Assembly: GCA_900766815.1 (NCBI GenBank) | Contig: CAAFWV010000074.1 | Span: 1 to 14,654 of the forward strand | Source of the DNA: Lachnospiraceae bacterium | GTDB lineage: Bacteria > Bacillota > Clostridia > Lachnospirales > Lachnospiraceae | Direction of reading: 5' to 3' | DNA length: 14,654 nucleotides | In this document: positions 1 to 6,770 of the stretch, piece by piece | Position numbering within the stretch: position 1 is the stretch's first letter | How the letters are laid out: each line of letters begins with the position of its first letter | Notes under the pieces: generated by a model | Told to the model about the DNA's origin: nothing | Databases searched by the model: none | Seen by the model: the letters and a program-made list of their open reading frames with translations, nothing else | Translations under genes and position numbers: made by a program

Positions 1-888
1 TCTGTTCATCTTATCATAACCGATAGTCTGAATGGTCATGGTGCTCTCTACCCACTTGCGGTTCTTCTCTGACGTAGCCATTGCGGCAATTCCGGCACCT
101 GCAAAGCTAACCTTGGAGGTTGAGCAGAACTCATATACCATGTCTTCATTGCCATTCAGTGCACACTCTGACAGGATATCGAGAAGCTCATCCTTCTTAT
201 CATCATACAGGTCATGCACCGCATATGCATTGTCCCAGAATATTCTGAAGTCCTCTGCTGCAGGCCTAAGGGAAGCAAAAGCGCGAACTACTGAGTCTGA
301 GAATGTAATACCTGTTGGATTGGAATACTTCGGTACACACCAGATACCCTTTACAGTCTCATCCTCTTCTACATATTTCTTCACAAGCTCCATATCCGGT
401 CCGTCACTGTTCATCGGAATGGTTATCATCTCGATACCGAACTGTTCTGTGATGGCAAAATGTCTGTCATAACCCGGAACAGGGCATAACCATTTAACCT
501 TATCAAGCTTACACCACGGTGTGGAACCATTTACGCCAAAGCAATAGCTTCTGGCAACGGTATCATACATAATAGGAAGTGAAGCATTACCGAATACTAT
601 AACATTCTGAGGATCAGTTCCCATGACATCAGCCATAAGCTTCTTCGCCTCAGGAATACCTGTCATATCACCATAATTTCTGGTATCAATACCGGATTCT
701 GTTATCGCACTGCCCTTAGATGTAAGAGCATCAAGGACATCCATTGACAGATCAAGCTGAGCCTTTGACGGCTTTCCTCTTGCCATATTGAGATTAAGTC
801 CCTTACCCTTGGCATCGATGTACTCTTTCTTTAATTCCTCCAGAAGCGTGCTCAATTCTTCCTGTGACATAGACTTATAAGATTTCAT
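1..888 (-). CDS. PLP-dependent aminotransferase, PF12897 (subgroup Ic aspartate aminotransferase-like), 3' end outside the window
   Basis: The 296 visible residues start at an ATG (886-888) preceded by a GGGAG ribosome binding site at about 895-901; the C-terminal third lies beyond the window edge. Fold type I landmarks are in order: RNYGDMTGIPEAK (70-82), GNASL (100-104), CPVPGYDRHF (135-144), SNPTG (189-193), the cofactor-contacting WDNAYAVHD (218-226), and STSKVSFAG (256-264) with K259 as the predicted Schiff-base lysine. The openings ARGKPSKAQLDLS and PVPGYDRHFAI are typical of the PF12897 family, which includes characterised aspartate aminotransferases of actinobacteria. The expected reaction is transfer of an amino group between an amino acid and 2-oxoglutarate in the cytoplasm. 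The exact amino donor is not readable from sequence. It is a separate transcription unit with its own promoter (935-963) and a palindrome in its leader (906-919). Class assignment is confident; aspartate as substrate is inferred. Confidence 0.88.
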   Translation of the reverse strand, partial: MKSYKSMSQEELSTLLEELKKEYIDAKGKGLNLNMARGKPSKAQLDLSMDVLDALTSKGSAITESGIDTRNYGDMTGIPEAKKLMADVMGTDPQNVIVFGNASLPIMYDTVARSYCFGVNGSTPWCKLDKVKWLCPVPGYDRHFAITEQFGIEMITIPMNSDGPDMELVKKYVEEDETVKGIWCVPKYSNPTGITFSDSVVRAFASLRPAAEDFRIFWDNAYAVHDLYDDKKDELLDILSECALNGNEDMVYEFCSTSKVSFAGAGIAAMATSEKNRKWVESTMTIQTIGYDKMNR

Positions 889-905
889 AACTATCTCCCT
901 TGTAT

Positions 906-919
906 AATTGTATACAATT
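906..919. promoter_or_regulatory. 14-bp perfect palindrome, possible operator of the aminotransferase gene
   Basis: AATTGTATACAATT is a perfect dyad with no spacer. It lies between the predicted transcription start (about 928) and the ribosome binding site (895-901) of the aminotransferase gene. That is where a dimeric repressor, for example of the GntR superfamily whose sites often carry a GTNNAC core, would block elongation or initiation. No regulator gene is nearby, so the operator role is inference. Confidence 0.45.
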
Positions 920-925
920 ATTCAT

Positions 926-976
926 GCAAAAAATATTCTACCTTACTTTGTATTACATTGCAAGGTAGAATATTCT
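926..976 (-). terminator. hairpin after the 75-residue gene, overlapping the aminotransferase promoter
   Basis: A 13-bp perfect inverted repeat (932-944 with 962-974) has a 17-nt loop. On the minus strand it is followed by a run of six T (928-933), as in an intrinsic terminator. The stem is AT-rich with only four G-C pairs, so termination may be partial. The same bases carry the -35 and -10 of the next gene. Confidence 0.6.
935..963 (-). promoter_or_regulatory. sigma-A type promoter candidate for the aminotransferase gene
   Basis: On the minus strand there is a TTGCAA -35 (958-963), a 17-bp spacer and a TAGAAT -10 (935-940). The -35 matches 4 of 6 and the -10 matches 5 of 6 consensus bases. 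Transcription would start near 928, giving a leader of about 40 nt that includes the 906-919 palindrome. Confidence 0.5.
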
Positions 977-1007
977 CAGTTTCTATATTTATTTGCAGTA
1001 ATATGAA

Positions 1008-1235
1008 TTACTGAAGGAAGTTGATAATCTTTACAGCATCATCAGGCTCTGACAGAATAACTTCCATCTCAGGAATCTTAGAATCCTTGAAAAAGCTTGT
1101 TAATGCTACATACTTAGTAAGCTCAGACTTAAGATTTAATCTGTCGCCTTCCTTTGTAACCAATTCTACTGTACCCTTGCACTCACTTACAGTCTTAAGG
1201 AAACCTTCAACGTTTGATAAATTAGTAATCTTCAT
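1008..1235 (-). CDS. 75-residue conserved-looking small protein, HPr-like fold without the active-site histidine (tentative)
   Basis: The chosen start is the ATG at 1235, because AGGAGG (1241-1246) lies 5 nt upstream; the longer reading from 1256 would place that ribosome binding site inside the gene. I do not recognise it as a named protein. The pattern FLKTVSECKGTVELVTKEG, then LNLKSELTKYVAL (33-45), then MEVILSEPDDAVKIINFL resembles the second and third strands and helices of the phosphocarrier HPr. There VNLKS contains the regulatory serine, so S37 here would correspond to HPr Ser46. The N-terminal block with the phosphorylatable histidine (G-[IL]-H-A-R-P) is absent: the protein begins directly with MKITNLSNVEG. 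It has no signal peptide or membrane segment, so it is probably cytoplasmic. It is monocistronic, with its own promoter and terminator. Being a real gene is likely; the HPr relationship is an eye-made alignment only. Confidence 0.75.
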   Translation of the reverse strand: MKITNLSNVEGFLKTVSECKGTVELVTKEGDRLNLKSELTKYVALTSFFKDSKIPEMEVILSEPDDAVKIINFLQ

Positions 1236-1278
1236 CTTTTTCCTCCTAAATTTCAATCCATCTCTTCTTTACATCCTA

Positions 1279-1306
1279 ATAATAACATAGCTCTTTGGTA
1301 AAACAA
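1279..1306 (-). promoter_or_regulatory. promoter candidate for the 75-residue gene
   Basis: On the minus strand there is a TTGTTT -35 (1301-1306), a 16-bp spacer and a TATTAT -10 (1279-1284), about 45 nt upstream of the ATG at 1235. It sits just downstream of the rny terminator, consistent with a separate transcription unit. A small dyad, TTACTA-N5-TAGTAA (about 1337-1353), lies upstream. Confidence 0.4.
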
Positions 1307-1374
1307 CACAAAAATAGCACAAACTTTTTGTGAATTATTACTAAAAAGTAGTAAAATGAAACAAAATTAGATAC

Positions 1375-1405
1375 AAAAAAGGTCCGCCATTGTCTGGCGA
1401 ACCTT
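1375..1405 (-). terminator. intrinsic terminator of rny
   Basis: An 11-bp stem (1379-1389 with 1395-1405, one G-T wobble) closes a 5-nt loop. On the minus strand it is followed by six T (1375-1380). It lies 16 nt after the rny stop codon. Confidence 0.9.
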
Positions 1406-1420
1406 AATGTCTACTTACTT

Positions 1421-2968
1421 TTACTTCGCATAGTCAGTTACGCGTGATTCACGAATAACATTAACCTTAATCTGTCCCGGATACTGCATCTGCTCTTCAA
1501 TCTGCTTAGAAATATCACGAGCAAGCAATACCATATCGGCATCACTAATCTGCTCCGGAACAACCATTACACGAACCTCTCTACCGGCCTGAATGGCAAA
1601 TGATCTGTCTACTCCCTTAAAACTGTTCGAAATGTCTTCTAACTGACGAAGACGTGTTGTGTATGTCTCAAGAGTCTCACGTCTGGCGCCCGGTCTTGCA
1701 GCGCTGATTGCATCAGCAGCCTGAACAAGGCAGGCAATGAGGGATGTCGGTTCAACATCACCATGATGTGACTCAACAGCATTGATAACAACTGCTGATT
1801 CCTTATACTTTCTACAAAGCTCAACACCCAGCTGGATATGAGAACCTTCCATCTCATGATCTACGGACTTACCGATATCATGGAGAAGACCTGCTCTCTT
1901 AGCTGTTCTGACATCCAAACCAAGTTCTGATGCCAGAAGTCCTGACAGCTGAGCCACCTCAATAGAATGTTTAAGTGCATTCTGTCCATAGCTTGTTCTG
2001 AACTTCATCTTACCGAGAAGCTTCACAAGCTCAGGATGAATTCCATGTACACCAACCTCAAGAAGTGCAGCTTCACCCTCTTCTTTGATCATACGCTCAA
2101 CTTCCTTCTGAGCCTTCTCAACCATCTCCTCAATCTTAGCCGGATGAATACGTCCGTCTACGATGAGCTTCTCAAGGGCAATTCTGGCAACCTCTCTTCT
2201 GATAGGATCAAATCCGGATAATACAACTGCCTCCGGAGTATCATCAATGATGAGATCGACACCTGTCAGCGTCTCAATGGTACGAATATTCCTACCCTCT
2301 CTACCAATGATACGACCCTTCATTTCATCATTAGGAAGATTTACAACGGAAATGGTTGTCTCAGATACATGATCTGCAGCACATCTCTGGATTGCTGTAA
2401 CAACATATTCCTTGGCCTTCTTATCAGCCTCTTCCTTAGCACGATTCTCCATTTCCTTAACCATTACGGCTGTCTCGTGCTTTACTTCTTCTTCAACAAT
2501 TTTAAGTAGATAATCCTTTGCCTGGTCGGAGGTTAAACCTGAGATTCGCTCCAGTTCCTTAACACGTTCCTCACTGAGCTTGGCAATTTCTTCCTTCTGC
2601 TTATTCAGACTCTCTTCCTTAGCAGCTAGATTTGCCTCTTTTCTCTCGATGGACTCTGTCTTACGATCAATGTTCTCTTCCTTCTGCTGAATTCTGCGTT
2701 CATTACGCTGAATCTCTGCACGTCTCTCCTTGATCTCCTTGTCCAAGTCATTCTTAGCCTTGATTGACTCTTCCTTAATCTCAAGTAAGCCCTCGCGTTT
2801 CTTCTCTTCAGCAGTCTTCAGAGCTTCATCGATGATCCCCCTCGCCTGTTCTTCAGCACTTCCGACAGTCGACTCTGCAACCTTAGTTACATACGACTTA
2901 GTGCATATCATTGTTACGGGAATCGCAACGACAAGAGTTGCCACCACTGCAATGATTACTAATATCAT
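1421..2968 (-). CDS. rny: ribonuclease Y
   Basis: RNase Y is the membrane-anchored endoribonuclease that starts mRNA decay in many Firmicutes. The 515 residues match the usual length of about 520. Residues 1-22 are an N-terminal membrane anchor. Residues about 35-200 are a long charged coiled coil rich in E, K and R. A KH RNA-binding domain follows at about 207-270 with GRIIGREGRNIRTIE (218-232). The HD phosphohydrolase domain (about 333-425) contains LLHDIGK, with the metal-binding pair H363/D364, and HHGD at 401-404. The start is set by AGGAGG (2978-2983), 9 nt before the ATG. It lies downstream of recX across a gap of about 115 bp and ends in a strong terminator. Family assignment is essentially certain; a degradosome-like scaffold role is known for relatives, not shown here. 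Confidence 0.98.
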   Translation of the reverse strand: MILVIIAVVATLVVAIPVTMICTKSYVTKVAESTVGSAEEQARGIIDEALKTAEEKKREGLLEIKEESIKAKNDLDKEIKERRAEIQRNERRIQQKEENIDRKTESIERKEANLAAKEESLNKQKEEIAKLSEERVKELERISGLTSDQAKDYLLKIVEEEVKHETAVMVKEMENRAKEEADKKAKEYVVTAIQRCAADHVSETTISVVNLPNDEMKGRIIGREGRNIRTIETLTGVDLIIDDTPEAVVLSGFDPIRREVARIALEKLIVDGRIHPAKIEEMVEKAQKEVERMIKEEGEAALLEVGVHGIHPELVKLLGKMKFRTSYGQNALKHSIEVAQLSGLLASELGLDVRTAKRAGLLHDIGKSVDHEMEGSHIQLGVELCRKYKESAVVINAVESHHGDVEPTSLIACLVQAADAISAARPGARRETLETYTTRLRQLEDISNSFKGVDRSFAIQAGREVRVMVVPEQISDADMVLLARDISKQIEEQMQYPGQIKVNVIRESRVTDYAK

Positions 2969-3012
2969 GCAGGAGCACCTCCTTATTCAATTAATATATT
3001 GTATTACATATA

Positions 3013-3035
3013 TAGGATTATGTAGAGTAATCCTA
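3013..3035. repeat. 8-bp inverted repeat between recX and rny
   Basis: TAGGATTA-N7-TAATCCTA is a perfect 8-bp dyad in the AT-rich recX-rny gap. On neither strand is it followed by a T-run, so it does not look like a finished intrinsic terminator. A CATAAT (-10-like) with TTGCTA 16 bp upstream overlaps it on the minus strand, so it could lie within the rny promoter. It might instead be a processing or attenuation hairpin. Confidence 0.35.
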
Positions 3036-3083
3036 ATTTAGCAAAGTACAACATTTATATTTTACACAGTAAGGATTGTTATG

Positions 3084-3686
3084 TCAAGTGCACCTGTCAA
3101 TTGCATCCATACTGAAGCCCTTACCATAGAGATAAGCTCTCATCTTCTGTCTCTGTTCATAGTCTGCCCTATCTCTGTCATAGTGTTTCTTATATATCAG
3201 TCTCTCTATAGCTTCATCCTCAGCAGAAATCTCATCATATTCTTCAGCCTCAGATATGGCCGCTTCGATATCATTCTTATTTATGCCCTTTATCATAAGG
3301 TCATTCCTAATCTGTCTCATACTCTTAGTAGCAGACTTGCACCTCAAATAATTCCTTGCATAATCAATATCATTGATAAGCTTAAGCTCCCTAAGGTATT
3401 CTATGGTATCATCAATTATTCCTGCCGGATATCCGCCCTCCCTAAGCTTCTCTCTTATCCTCTGTTCGGTGTAGGGTCTGTTCTTAAGCAAATTAAGGCA
3501 TCTCATCTTGGCTCTCTTCGGCAGCACCTCATTCATGATTTCATCCATAGCAGCTTCCGGTACTTCCTCTCCAGTCTTCATGCCATATTTCCTAAGCTCG
3601 CCTGCATACAAAGTAAGTGAGCTCTCATCATCCAGTATTACCCGCCTTCTTTTATTTGGCAGTTCTTTTATCTCATTAATATACAT
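3084..3686 (-). CDS. recX: RecX, regulatory protein acting on RecA
   Basis: RecX binds RecA filaments and modulates recombination and the SOS response in the cytoplasm. The protein has 200 residues, within the usual Firmicute range. It is mostly helical, with the repeated three-helix RecX units. The recognisable core is LNLLKNRPYTEQRIREKLRE (64-83), then the YLRELKLINDIDYARNYL region (97-114), then the MRQIRNDLMIKGI region (123-135). The ATG at 3686 follows a GGAG (3691-3694) with 4 nt spacing. It lies 96 bp downstream of recA, separated by a hairpin (3726-3753), so its expression probably depends on read-through of that hairpin. The sequence match and the neighbour make this a confident call. 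Confidence 0.93.
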   Translation of the reverse strand: MYINEIKELPNKRRRVILDDESSLTLYAGELRKYGMKTGEEVPEAAMDEIMNEVLPKRAKMRCLNLLKNRPYTEQRIREKLREGGYPAGIIDDTIEYLRELKLINDIDYARNYLRCKSATKSMRQIRNDLMIKGINKNDIEAAISEAEEYDEISAEDEAIERLIYKKHYDRDRADYEQRQKMRAYLYGKGFSMDAIDRCT

Positions 3687-3725
3687 CTGTCTCCGGTCCT
3701 AATAAGTACTACATATTAACCAGAA

Positions 3726-3753
3726 GAGCCGCCCGAATCTCTTCGGACGGCTC
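3726..3753 (-). terminator. hairpin between recA and recX, probable attenuating terminator
   Basis: A GC-rich 12-bp stem (3726-3737 with 3742-3753, one G-T wobble) has a 4-nt loop. On the minus strand only TTCTGGTT follows, not a clean T-run, so termination is probably leaky. A partial terminator between recA and recX is known in Escherichia coli and keeps RecX scarce relative to RecA; the same arrangement is inferred here. Confidence 0.6.
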
Positions 3754-3782
3754 CCTGTATTTATTTTGTGACGGGTTACGAA

Positions 3783-4793
3783 TTATTCTTCTGTACTATC
3801 CGAAATCGAGAACAGATCCCTTACCTTCTGCTCAATCTCATCGCAAATCTCAGGATTCTCGATAAGATACTGCTTGGTATTCTCTCTTCCCTGTCCGATC
3901 TTGTTGCCTTCGTATGCATACCATGCACCGCTCTTGACTATTATTCCGTTGTCGGCTGCCAGGTCCAGAATGTCACCGGTCTTGGATATGCCCTTGCCAA
4001 ACATGATATCGAACTCAGCTTCCTTGAAGGGAGGTGCTACCTTGTTCTTAACTATCTTAACCTTTGTACGGTTTCCTATTACCTCGCCACCCTGCTTAAT
4101 AGCCTCTGTCCTTCTGACATCAAGTCTGACAGATGAATAGAACTTAAGTGCCCTACCACCTGTTGTAGTCTCAGGATTACCGAACATAACGCCCAGCTTC
4201 TCTCTTAACTGGTTGATAAAGATTACGGTACAGTTGGTCTTGCTGATAACAGCTGTGAGCTTCCTCATAGCCTGACTCATAAGTCTGGCCTGGGCACCCA
4301 TAACCGCATCGCCCATATCTCCGTCAATTTCCTGCTTGGGTACAAGCGCTGCAACGGAGTCTACTACAACTATATCAATAGCACCGGATCTTACCATAGT
4401 CTCTGTAATCTCCAAAGCCTGCTCTCCACAGTCAGGCTGTGATATATACAGATTATCAATATCAACACCTATATTCTTGGCATATGCAGGATCAAGTGCA
4501 TGCTCTGCATCTATGAAGCCTGCAATACCGCCTCTCTTCTGAACCTCTGCAATCATATGAAGAGTAACGGTAGTCTTACCTGAAGATTCAGGTCCGTATA
4601 TCTCAACAATTCTTCCCTTGGGAATACCACCGATTCCAAGTGCCAGGTCAAGGCTTAAAGAACCTGTGGGAATAGCTTCTACATTCATATTCGCGCTTGA
4701 ATCACCAAGCTTCATTACGGCACCCTTACCATACTGCTTCTCAATCTGAGATATGGCAGCATCCAGTGCCTTAATCTTCTCTTCTCTATCCAT
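3783..4793 (-). CDS. recA: RecA recombinase
   Basis: RecA is the ATP-dependent strand-exchange protein and the coprotease for LexA self-cleavage. The 336 residues are complete, slightly shorter at the C-terminus than the E. coli protein and without an intein. Visible motifs are Walker A GPESSGKT (67-74), the catalytic glutamate E97 in DAEHALDP (95-102), Walker B IVVVDSVAAL (141-150), the DNA-binding loop 2 stretch starting at QLREKLGVMFGNPETTTGG (195-213), and an acidic tail ending DSTEE. The start is fixed by AAGGAGA close upstream of the ATG. Upstream lie a consensus-like promoter and two LexA-type boxes, so it should be SOS-induced. recX follows. Certain call. Confidence 0.99.
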   Translation of the reverse strand: MDREEKIKALDAAISQIEKQYGKGAVMKLGDSSANMNVEAIPTGSLSLDLALGIGGIPKGRIVEIYGPESSGKTTVTLHMIAEVQKRGGIAGFIDAEHALDPAYAKNIGVDIDNLYISQPDCGEQALEITETMVRSGAIDIVVVDSVAALVPKQEIDGDMGDAVMGAQARLMSQAMRKLTAVISKTNCTVIFINQLREKLGVMFGNPETTTGGRALKFYSSVRLDVRRTEAIKQGGEVIGNRTKVKIVKNKVAPPFKEAEFDIMFGKGISKTGDILDLAADNGIIVKSGAWYAYEGNKIGQGRENTKQYLIENPEICDEIEQKVRDLFSISDSTEE

Positions 4794-4812
4794 AATGTCT
4801 CCTTGTGATTGT

Positions 4813-4824
4813 GAACGGATGTTC
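4813..4824. promoter_or_regulatory. LexA-type SOS box, downstream site at recA
   Basis: GAAC-GGAT-GTTC has the perfect arms of the Gram-positive SOS box (GAAC-N4-GTTC). It lies about 7 to 18 bases downstream of the predicted recA transcription start. Its left edge is exactly 31 bp from the second box at 4844, about three helical turns, so both could be occupied on one DNA face. Confidence 0.8.
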
Positions 4825-4837
4825 TTGTTATGAGCAT

Positions 4838-4866
4838 AGAATAAAACATCTGTTCGTATTTGTCAA
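4838..4866 (-). promoter_or_regulatory. recA promoter
   Basis: On the minus strand there is a perfect TTGACA -35 (4861-4866), a 17-bp spacer and a TATTCT -10 (4838-4843, 4 of 6 consensus). Transcription would start near 4831, giving a leader of roughly 38 nt. A LexA-type box occupies the spacer. Confidence 0.8.
4843..4856 (-). promoter_or_regulatory. LexA-type SOS box within the recA promoter spacer
   Basis: On the minus strand CGAACAGATGTTTT matches the Bacillus-type consensus CGAACRNRYGTTYG at 13 of 14 positions. It lies between the -35 and the -10, so bound LexA would directly exclude RNA polymerase. A lexA gene is not in the window. Confidence 0.8.
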
Positions 4867-4908
4867 ATGTTTTTTGCAATTCAACCGCGCATTTTTACTA
4901 TACATTAA

Positions 4909-4935
4909 ATATGCACACTTAACAAGTGTGCATAT
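4909..4935 (-). terminator. 12-bp perfect hairpin after cinA, probable end of the yicC-cinA transcript
   Basis: The perfect 12-bp arms 4909-4920 and 4924-4935 (ATATGCACACTT and its complement) close a 3-nt loop, starting 11 nt after the cinA stop. On the minus strand only TTTAATG-like sequence follows, with no proper T-run. It is therefore either a weak or Rho-dependent terminator, or a 3'-end-stabilising hairpin. Confidence 0.55.
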
Positions 4936-4945
4936 CTTTGCAATA

Positions 4946-6226
4946 TTATTTATTATCCTGTTTCTTACCGAAGGTCTTCTCACTGAAATATTCAAGAATA
5001 CATTCACGCATAAGATTAAGCGCGGCCACTACCGCATTGTCCCTGACTTTCTGGCGGGTTCCCGTGAAGTGACATTCTTTAACACGTGTCTTGCCACATA
5101 CATCACAGGCAATATATACCAGTCCCACAGGCTTTTCCGGACTGCCGCCGTCAGGTCCTGCAATACCGGTTACCGATACCGCAACATCTGCCTTGCCGAG
5201 GGCAGCAAGTCCCCTTGCCATTTCCTTGGCAGTCTCGGCACTGACGGCACCGTATTTATCAAGGGTTGTCTTCTTTACACCAACCATTCTTCTCTTGGAC
5301 TTATTGGAATAGGTTACAATACCTGACTTGAATACATCAGATACACCCGGTACATTGATTAATCTTCCGGCAAGCAGACCTCCTGTACAGGACTCAACCG
5401 TACCGACAGTAAGATCATTGGCAATAAGCAGATCAACAACCGCCTTCTCAAGCGTAACATCATCCTCTGTTGTATATATATTGGCAGCAAAGCGTTCCTT
5501 AACATCCTTAACCATGGGCTTAAGCAGTTTCTTAGCCTCCGACTGGCTGTCAGCCTTAGCCGATATCCGGATATGAACCTCTCCGGTTTTGGCATAGGTT
5601 GCAATGGTAGGATTGCTCTGATTGTCAATAAGGTCTGCTATCATCTGTGCAGCACTGCTTTCACCTATTCCGCAGAGCTTAACAGTCTTTGATAATATTA
5701 CTCCGGGCATCAGTTCATTGAGGTATGGAACCACACTCTCTTCGAACATGAGCTTAAGCTCCTCCGGGGGGCCCGGCAGGAGTACTATATGCTTATCCTC
5801 TCCGGTCTTAATTATACAGCCCGGTGCTGTACCGTTATGATTCGGAAGCACCACTCCTCCTTCGGGCATAAGCGCCTGCTTCCAGTTATTGTCAGTTGGG
5901 GTTCTGCCTATCTTATTGAAATAATCCCCGATAGCACTTTTGCATGCTTCATCCATATAGAGGCTTACACCTGCAACCCTTGCTGCAACCTCCTTGGTCA
6001 GGTCATCGGGGGTGGGACCAAGACCACCGCTTAATATCACAATATCCGAACGCGACAGGGCAAGCGTAAGCGTAAGCGTCAGTCTCTCCTCGTTGTCGCC
6101 GACAACATCCTGAAAGTACACACTCATGCCAAGGTCTGCCAGACGAGATGACAGATATGCTGCATTGGTATTAACGATATTACCCATCAAAATCTCTGTA
6201 CCAACCGAAATAAGCTCAACAACCAT
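4946..6226 (-). CDS. cinA: CinA, bifunctional: N-terminal MoCF-like domain and C-terminal PncC (NMN deamidase) domain
   Basis: The ATG at 6226 is chosen because MVVELISVGTEILMGN is the family's normal beginning; the longer reading from 6268 overlaps the end of pgsA. That gives 426 residues, close to the usual 410-420. The N-terminal molybdopterin-binding-like domain (about 1-165) carries SVGTEIL (7-13) and GGLGPTPDD (67-75). In relatives this domain has ADP-ribose/NAD pyrophosphatase activity. The C-terminal PncC domain (about 260-415) has VESCTGGLLAGRL (277-289) and SVTGIAGPDGG (351-361), and deamidates nicotinamide mononucleotide in NAD salvage. Historically cinA is linked to competence and is often placed before recA, as here. 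The stop of pgsA and this start are 1 nt apart, so translation is probably coupled. Residues 50-55 are an odd TLTLTL encoded by a 6-bp tandem repeat. Confidence 0.96.
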   Translation of the reverse strand: MVVELISVGTEILMGNIVNTNAAYLSSRLADLGMSVYFQDVVGDNEERLTLTLTLALSRSDIVILSGGLGPTPDDLTKEVAARVAGVSLYMDEACKSAIGDYFNKIGRTPTDNNWKQALMPEGGVVLPNHNGTAPGCIIKTGEDKHIVLLPGPPEELKLMFEESVVPYLNELMPGVILSKTVKLCGIGESSAAQMIADLIDNQSNPTIATYAKTGEVHIRISAKADSQSEAKKLLKPMVKDVKERFAANIYTTEDDVTLEKAVVDLLIANDLTVGTVESCTGGLLAGRLINVPGVSDVFKSGIVTYSNKSKRRMVGVKKTTLDKYGAVSAETAKEMARGLAALGKADVAVSVTGIAGPDGGSPEKPVGLVYIACDVCGKTRVKECHFTGTRQKVRDNAVVAALNLMRECILEYFSEKTFGKKQDNK

Positions 6227-6227
6227 A

Positions 6228-6770
6228 TTAATCACCCAGAACCTCTTTGTTCTTATAAATATAATCAACCAGTGAAACCACAGTCAGTATCACTGCCACA
6301 TACATTACGATTTTGGTAAGCAGAATATATACCGGATTATTGATGTCAATAAGCATCATTATAACCATAACCATCTGCGACACCGTCTTAACCTTGCCCC
6401 ACATGCTTGCTGCAATTACGATTCCAGCATCACTTGCCACCAGTCTGAAGCCGGAGATTATGAATTCCCTGGCCAGTATTATGATGAGTGCCCATGCCGG
6501 CAGAAGCTCAGGCTTGTTCACAAGCAGGCATATCATGGCTGATACCACAAGTACCTTGTCTGCAAGAGGGTCCATGAACTTACCGAAGTTGGTTATCAGG
6601 TTATATTTTCTGGCTATCTTGCCGTCGAGCAGGTCCGTTAAGCTCGCAACCACGAAGATAATAAGCGCTACCATTCCGCTGTAGGCTCCGAGACACCCCG
6701 TAAGCTCAATTATTACAAAGGGTATGATAAGAATCATTCGAAAAATAGTCAATTTGTTAGGTAAATTCAT
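6228..6770 (-). CDS. pgsA: CDP-diacylglycerol-glycerol-3-phosphate 3-phosphatidyltransferase
   Basis: PgsA joins CDP-diacylglycerol and glycerol-3-phosphate to make phosphatidylglycerol phosphate, the committed step to phosphatidylglycerol in the membrane. The start at 6770 (MNLPNKLTIFRM) follows AAGGAGA (about 6776-6782); the in-frame ATG at 6806 has no ribosome binding site. The result is 180 residues, typical for the family. The CDP-alcohol phosphotransferase signature D-x2-DG-x2-AR-x8-G-x3-D-x3-D is complete: D46, D49-G50, A53-R54, G63, D67 and D71. Several hydrophobic membrane segments follow. It is preceded by rimO with a gap of about 95 bp holding no clear promoter, and ends 1 nt before cinA. 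Phosphatidylglycerophosphate synthase is the usual role for this gene at this locus; another CDP-alcohol transferase specificity cannot be excluded by motif alone. Confidence 0.94.
   Translation of the reverse strand: MNLPNKLTIFRMILIIPFVIIELTGCLGAYSGMVALIIFVVASLTDLLDGKIARKYNLITNFGKFMDPLADKVLVVSAMICLLVNKPELLPAWALIIILAREFIISGFRLVASDAGIVIAASMWGKVKTVSQMVMVIMMLIDINNPVYILLTKIVMYVAVILTVVSLVDYIYKNKEVLGD

Noticed and set aside
1236..1256. Upstream start for the 75-residue protein, adding MKFRRKK
   Set aside because: The extension would contain the strong AGGAGG that clearly serves the ATG at 1235.
3081..3620. 179-codon plus-strand open frame opposite recX
   Set aside because: It is the antisense shadow of a well-supported gene, has no recognisable protein features, and no ribosome binding site was seen.
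4805..5326. 173-codon plus-strand open frame across the recA leader and the cinA 3' end
   Set aside because: It runs through the LexA boxes, the recA promoter, the hairpin and antisense to cinA; its translation shows no domain.
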